Below are positions 58,807 through 64,000 of a DNA stretch of 64,000 nucleotides, in pieces. The translations under genes and the position numbers were made by a program. The DNA is from Melieria omissa. Lineage: Eukaryota > Arthropoda > Insecta > Diptera > Ulidiidae. Position 1 is the first letter of the stretch, and the number at the start of each line of letters is the position of its first letter. The notes under the pieces are model-generated. The model ran no database searches, was not told the DNA's origin, and saw nothing but the letters and a program-made list of their open reading frames with translations. The DNA lies in NCBI GenBank assembly GCA_963971225.1, contig OZ020267.1, positions 2,728,001 to 2,792,000 of the forward strand, given 5' to 3'.

Positions 58807-59971
58807 CAAGGCATATCAGTATGAAGTGAGCCTCAAGATACAAATGTCTCGATAGCGAATATTTGTTGTGAACGAGCCTTAATTTTTTTTGTTTTGTTGA
58901 ACAAACAACGTCATATTTTTTCATCGTGTTAAAAATGTGGAATTTTGTACCAGACAGTGATGATTTGCGGAAAGCATTAATTTTTTGTTTTCATTTGAAA
59001 AAAAGTGCTGCAGAGTCGCATCGAATGCTTGTCGAGGCATATGGTGATCATGCTCTATCAAGAGCAACATGCAAAAGATGGTTTCAACGGTTCAGAAATA
59101 ATGATTTTGATGTGAGAAATGAAAAACGTGGAAGACCACCAAAAAAGTTTGAAGAAGCCATTGTCAACGATATTGGATAAAGATGACACTTTGAGTCAAA
59201 AGCAAATGGCAAAAATGTCAAATGTTGCACAAACAACAATTTCTGTACGTTTAAAAGCTATGGGAAAGATCCAAAAGTGTGGAAAATGGGTGCCACATGT
59301 ATTGAATGAAAGGCAGATGGGAAACTGAACCGTTCTTCAAAGACACGAAAGAAATTTTGCATTGAATTGTTACAGGCGATGAAATATGGATCTATTTTAA
59401 GAATTCTAAACGGAAAAAATCATGGGTTAATCGGGGACAACCTTCAACATCGACTGCGAAACCAGATCGATTCGGCAAGAAGACAATACTGTGTGTTTGG
59501 TGGGACCAGAGTGGCGTGTTGTATTGCAAGTTGGCGAAACCATTAACCATGCATTGATCGCAAAACGACCAGAATGGGCCGGAAGACACGGCAAGGTAAT
59601 TTTGCTCCATGACAATGCACCTGCACACAAAGCAAGACCGGTTCAGGATAAAATCAAAGCACTTGGCTGGGAGCTGCTACCCCACCCGCCGTATTCAGCA
59701 GACTTGGCTTCTTCCGACTACCATTTGTTTTCATTGATGGGACACGCATTGGCTGAGCAGCACTTAGATTCCTACGAGGAAGTCGAAAATTGGGTGTCGA
59801 ATTGGTTTGCTTCAAAAGACAAACAATTATATTGGCGCGGTGTCCACAAATTGCCTGAAAGATGGACAGAATGTGTGGCTAGCATTGGCCAATACTTTGA
59901 ATAAAATGTTTTTTACTTTCCCATTAAAAATTAGTGTTTTATTTTCGCTCACTTCATACTGACATACCTGG
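58807..59971 (+). mobile_element. mariner element, mauritiana-type, inactive
   Basis: A 1165-bp element flanked by TA (58805-58806 and 59972-59973). The terminal inverted repeats of about 25 bp read CAAGGCATATCAGTATGAAG (left) and CCAGGTATGTCAGTATGAAG (right, reversed), continuing TGAGC in both. Length and TA duplication are typical of full-size mariners. The transposase inside is broken; see the separate entry. The two TIRs differ at three positions, so this is not a recent insertion. Confidence 0.92.
58935..59904 (+). pseudogene. mariner transposase, frameshifted
   Basis: Remains of a D,D34D cut-and-paste transposase. The N-terminal helix-turn-helix part reads LIFCFHLKKSAAESHRML and TCKRWFQRFRNNDFDV in one frame to a stop at 59178. 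The next part (QKQMAKMSNVAQTTISVRL, GKWVPHVLNERQM) is in a second frame, and the first catalytic Asp region (IVTGDE, then FGKKTILCVWWDQSGV) in a third, after an in-frame TGA near 59363. The remainder (LLHDNAPAHKA, YSADLASSDYHLF, LYWRGVHKLPERW) returns to the second frame and ends at 59904. The three catalytic Asp positions are visible (TGD, HDN, SDY), but at least three frameshifts and two stops make it inactive. Sequence order and wording fit the mauritiana (Mos1-like) group. Confidence 0.93.
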
Positions 59972-61483
59972 TATTTAGGGTTCCAATCGATTGAGATAGG
60001 TGAAACTTTACTAAAGTGATCTGACATAGGATTTTAAAGATGTATTTAATATTTCTGACATACGAATTTTCAGTCCAAACAGCAAATAACACCAAGTCAG
60101 TGTGATTTCAAGTTAATTGACTAAAATAATTATTTACAACTAGAAGTTATTTTGAAGCTACTCCTTTAGGGGTATTTTTACTAAGACTCATTGTCTCATT
60201 GACTCATGTCCAAACAAGTGTCCGTTCACCCAACTAATTCCTTCCATATTTAATTTGAATGTGTCATGGCAAATGATAAATTAATGCACTCCATTTTGAC
60301 GTTAATGTTTATTTATTTTTGCTTTGTTTTGACTTGGACTGTTTTCAGTTGTTTTGTAATCAATTTCAAAATTATTATATGTCACACACTTTTTGCTTGT
60401 GGCAAATAGGTCAGACAAAAATTCATCTTTGTCGGTTGTTTCTTATTTGGTTAGCAAATAAAGACAACATTTTTATTTCGGTTTATCCCAATATGTGTTT
60501 TCCTTATCTTCGATACCCGACTATTTGTTTGTATTTTCAATAAAGCAATTTAATTTGAACATCCATATGCACCGAAGGTTAGGATGCACCCAAACATATC
60601 GTTCTACGGCGGCTCTACTTTGTTTTTCTTTCAATTTGTTTGCCTCTGCACTCCTTCATTGTTTACACAGGCGGCCAAAGACAACTGACCAATTTAATTG
60701 ACTCACTGCGTGCCGCTCACTGCTTGACCCTTGCAGACGCACAATTTCTGAAAAATCAACCAAAACATGGTTTGGTTTCAGCGGCCCTTTTGGCGCTGCC
60801 TTTCTACGCTACGGGTGCGAGACCTTCTGGCCGCTTCGCCATAATTGGGCTCGAAATTCGAAGCAGCGGGCGACTGCGGCTGCCAAATTAGCCATTATTG
60901 CCTTACTTTGATATTCGAAGAGCTTGTGACACACAGCAGATAATTGTCCTGCAGAGTTCCACTAAATACCGCTGACGCTTTTCTTTGTTGCTCACTGTTT
61001 CTTGTTTTTCGAATTCGATGCAAAATGTGGATTCGTATTTAGCTTGCAGCAGTAAAACAACTGTTGGCCGTAATTAACGCTGATTTGGCGAGCGCAACTT
61101 AAATTAACCTGCGAGCGGTGAGAATGGCGTGAAAAGTCAGCAGCCGCAGGACTTGAGTTACATTTTCGCGAATTCGTCAACGAATTTGGATATTTTGCAA
61201 CAAAAGAGTGAAATGTGACAGTTTGGGGAATTTAATTTGTGCAACTTTTGAGGGCAGGAAATGAAAGTTGTTGCGGGTTTGTAGCCATCAAATTAGTACA
61301 ATTGTAATTATTTTCTGGTGTCTGTTTTGGGGCTAATCAAAAATTTATGTTAAAAAAAGGAAATAATTATATTTTTTTTGATGACCGATTGGGCTGAGTT
61401 GCTGTACTTATGGAGCTATGCAGGAAGGCTAAAGAGCTCTTCGGAACACTGTATCGACAGACTATTACACCAACAATTAGTCT
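59972..61483. other. Intergenic, no gene seen
   Basis: AT-rich, with a GC-richer patch at 60640-60900. Open frames are short and without features. Confidence 0.4.
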
Positions 61484-61745
61484 AGGACCCTTAAGAATAG
61501 AGCCAAGTTTTGAGAAGGTCTATTGCACCTAGCAGTGGTTAGTGGTTTGTGCGGATCAGAAGGTAGGGGCTTGATGGGTTCGAATTTCGACACAACCAAC
61601 TGTAAAACTAATGTTCAAGGACCTTTAAGAACGATATTGCGTGTAACGAAATATTAATTCATCAAAAAGTGGTTATTTGTTTGTGCGATCCGATCAGAAG
61701 CCAGAGAATTGTGAGGTTCGAGTAGTGAGTTTTCGGCGGCTAATC
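61484..61745 (+). repeat. Diverged tandem repeat with tRNA-like boxes (SINE-like)
   Basis: Two degenerate copies, period about 134 bp. Copy 1 has AGGACCCTTAAGAA, then GTGGTTAGTGGTTTGTGCGG, GATCAGAAGG and GGGTTCGAA. Copy 2 has AGGACCTTTAAGAA, GTGGTTATTTGTTTGTGCGA, GATCAGAAGC and GAGGTTCGAG. TAGCAGTGG and GGTTCGAA resemble pol III A and B boxes at tRNA-like spacing, but no cloverleaf forms. Best read as an old tRNA-derived SINE dimer or simple duplication. Confidence 0.4.
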
Positions 61746-62230
61746 TGTTTGCAGGTCAATCAATTAGTGAAATAGTGGCTCATCAAACAAAAAATCGAAA
61801 CGAAATAGTTTCGTTTGTGTTTGAGTGCATAATTGAGAAATAAATATTTTAACAATAATTATTACTAGAAAATGTTTATTATGTATTAAAGATGGAGCTC
61901 GAGCTACTGTGACGTTTAGCTAATAATAAAAACAAATAATAACAAAGAACAATATAGAACAAATACAGATTAAAAAATCTTCAATGCTCACTAAAAAATC
62001 ATAATTTCATTTTCATTGAAGTATTCAGCACTTTAACCGTAGACCTACGTTGGGGTCGTTTGCTACCAAATTTGTTTTTGTACTCTAATATTTTTTAAAT
62101 TTGTTATTATTTGTAGCTGTTTTTTCATAACTTTCTTACTTGGACTACTATCTGTCGAAATCCAACTGTTTTATAATTAAAAACTAAGTTGGCCTTGCAT
62201 TTTTTGTAATTTGTGTCATATTCGTCAATC
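61746..62230. other. AT-rich intergenic DNA
   Basis: Nothing beyond A/T-rich simple sequence was seen. Confidence 0.5.
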
Positions 62231-62806
62231 CGGGTCGTTTTCGACCCGTTATATGCCAAGCTTTTTGTATTCGAATTTCTTCGTGATTGCATAGCAAACG
62301 TAAATAAGAATGTAAATTATTTTTTATTGTATTTAAAAAAAAGTGTTTGCCTGGAAACAAATTCTAAAACAAAGGAAAAAAACAGAACTTGTCTGCTGCG
62401 GATGCCTAAAAAATATACAGTCGTGTCTGGATATAGTGAACTAATTATTGCAAGGCCTGTTCACAGTATCGAGGTTGTTCACTATATCAAGGTTAGCATT
62501 TTTGTTCAAAAACTCGTTGTATTTGCTCAAAAAACCCTTTTTGTTTTTTGATTAAAATTTCTTTCATCAAAATTTGGGTGTTCACTATATCGAGGTGTTC
62601 ACTATATCGGATGTTCACTATACCCAGACACGACTGTATCTGCAAAAATAAGCACAACTGCAAGGTGTGTGTAAAATGCCTTGAAAGTGTTTAAAAACTA
62701 CAAATAAATCTTTCCGTTGTACTTTATTTTAAGTCTTTAATTAAACCGTGCGAAAAAGTTGTTTTTTAATAAACGTCAATTTATATATGAGGGTCGAAAA
62801 AGACCC
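62231..62806. repeat. Inverted-repeat element with GGGTC...GACCC palindromic ends
   Basis: CGGGTCGTTTTCGACCCG (62231-62248) is a 7-bp-arm palindrome. GGGTCGAAAAAGACCC (62791-62806) is a related palindrome, and the flanking TTATAT / ATATGA words are inverted relative to it. Together they look like the ends of an older element into which the pogo-like MITE inserted. Confidence 0.4.
62418..62636. mobile_element. pogo/Tigger-like MITE
   Basis: A 219-bp element flanked by TA (62416-62417, 62637-62638). The terminal inverted repeats CAGTCGTGTCTGGATATAGT (left) and CAGTCGTGTCTGGGTATAGT (right, reversed) continue into GAAC. TA duplication with CAGTCGTG ends and internal GTTCACTATATCGAGG-type repeats (several copies, 62460-62622) is the signature of pogo-group Tc1/mariner MITEs. 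No transposase. Confidence 0.85.
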
Positions 62807-64000
62807 TAACGTAAGATTAGTCGTTTTTTTAACGTATGTCTAGGGTTAAGAAGGTAATTTTAGGGCCTAATCACGAAATTTTGTATGTATTATAATTTTT
62901 TGTAATTTTTTGAAAAAATTTCTGAACTAACCTTAGTTTGTAAGCCTTCAATAAACTCGATTAATGAACGAAAAGGCACTAAATATTAATAAAAAAGCGA
63001 AAGACAATCAACTTAGCTCATCAAAAAAAATTTGTTTCCAAGTTCTTTTTCTAAATCAAAATATGGCTGGGTGAAATTTTAAAACGATGTGTTTCCCAAA
63101 AGTGTCAAAAAGTCATATTTTAAGATGACGGATTTGAAGAAAATTAAAAATAAAAAAAACAATTTTTTTTTTTTAATTTAAAAAGTCAGCTCTAGCGACA
63201 CGTTACGCATATCATAATGTGTGGCTGGATTTTCAATTCCATACACTTTACACTGTTTTAAATATCGCTTATAGTGACGAGAATTTTTATTTATTTTTTC
63301 TACTAAGCCCCATTTCAATTGTTGAGTTTGATTTACGCACACAAAAATTCACTTATCCGTCGGAAATTTTTGAACCGTGCCGAAAAAACTTACAGCAATA
63401 ATTCCCACGATGTATTCAACTATTTTCAGCTTTTCAGTCCTTGCCAAATCCACCGCGTTCGCCCACGAATCGAATCTTTCTGCACTTGTAAATTTTTTGT
63501 TAAGAGTCTTTTATTTTGTCAAACAGCGACAACAACAGAAACCTAATTTTCTTTTTTTTACAAATGCCGGTTTGCTGCAATTGAATGTGAGGCACTCAGA
63601 AACTGTTGCGCGTTTGTTGTTGGCTGTTGTGCACCGTTAGCGCCCTGTGCCGAATATTCTGTTGGCCGTGTTGACAGGTCAAGTGTCGGTTAACTTTTGA
63701 AGTCACTGAATGCAACACTTCCTCTTATATCGCACAACGACATGGCTGCTGCTGCTGTGCGACTCGTACGTGCGCGCCGGAAGACACGCATTCACCACGA
63801 ATCTACTATCCACCACGCAAATGGTAAGGAGAAAATTGTTGACTGCTTTGGCGTGTTGGTGTTGGTTTAGTGGCGCGTAACAAGTGCCAAGTCGCCAGTG
63901 TTGTTTGTGGAGCTTAAGGTGTGTGGGGTGTGTTGTGATTTTGTTGTTGCGCACCAAAAATGGCAGATAATCGAAGGAAATCGGTGCTATAGTGAATACT
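62807..64000. other. AT-rich intergenic DNA to the window edge
   Basis: Homopolymer A/T tracts up to about 63180; more balanced from 63560 on, with short CTG-rich and GTGT tracts near 63745 and 63920. No coding exon recognised. Confidence 0.4.

Noticed and set aside
61510..61590. Possible tRNA gene
   Set aside because: A-box- and B-box-like words are present, but no acceptor, anticodon or T stem pairs; kept only as a SINE-like repeat.

Overview
The window is animal nuclear DNA, almost certainly from a cyclorrhaphan fly and most likely a tephritid fruit fly. Genes are split by GT-AG introns, untranslated and intergenic DNA is AT-rich, and transposon remnants are many. The proteins read as fly orthologues: a B55 phosphatase subunit with the dipteran long N-terminus, Knickkopf, and an allatostatin-A precursor with VERYAFGL, LPVYNFGL and ARPYSFGL peptides. 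The tephritid call is inference. There are no bacterial operons, rRNAs, convincing tRNAs or CRISPR arrays.

Layout. 0-6.5 kb: the spliceosome subunit BCAS2 (minus) diverges from a Fem-1-type ankyrin E3 receptor (plus, 8 exons); a Harbinger-like MITE lies between them. 7.3-10.5 kb: knickkopf (minus, 9 exons), convergent with Fem-1. 11-27 kb: twins/PP2A-B55 (minus), with three shared coding exons at 15.3-16.8 kb and two alternative first coding exons, at 23.1 kb (7 coding bases) and 26.7 kb, giving 443- and 490-residue proteins. 27-38 kb: no gene found; foldback, Helitron-like and TTAA-flanked elements. 38.1-41.6 kb: Taf1B of RNA polymerase I (minus, 6 exons), with an antisense membrane-protein-like open frame in intron 3. 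41.8-43.5 kb: three TTAA-flanked MITEs side by side sharing their TTAA sites. 44.1-44.4 kb: an unrecognised two-exon secreted-peptide gene with TATA box and poly(A) signal. 44.7 kb: LINE fragment. 45.77-45.91 kb: a perfect 70-bp inverted repeat with a 4-bp spacer, downstream of AstA. 46.5-47.1 kb: AstA (minus). 47-64 kb: intergenic and probable AstA upstream DNA with a foldback element, a dead mauritiana-type mariner, a pogo-like MITE and tRNA-like repeats.

The genes are independent housekeeping, cuticle and neuropeptide loci and do not form one pathway. For every multi-exon gene I read the splice junctions by eye; coding lengths are multiples of three and the codons rejoin in frame across each junction. 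The most unusual items are the 70-bp perfect hairpin near AstA, a 24-bp perfect hairpin in the twins intron, the nested antisense open frame in Taf1B, the MITE triplet and the novel secreted-peptide gene.
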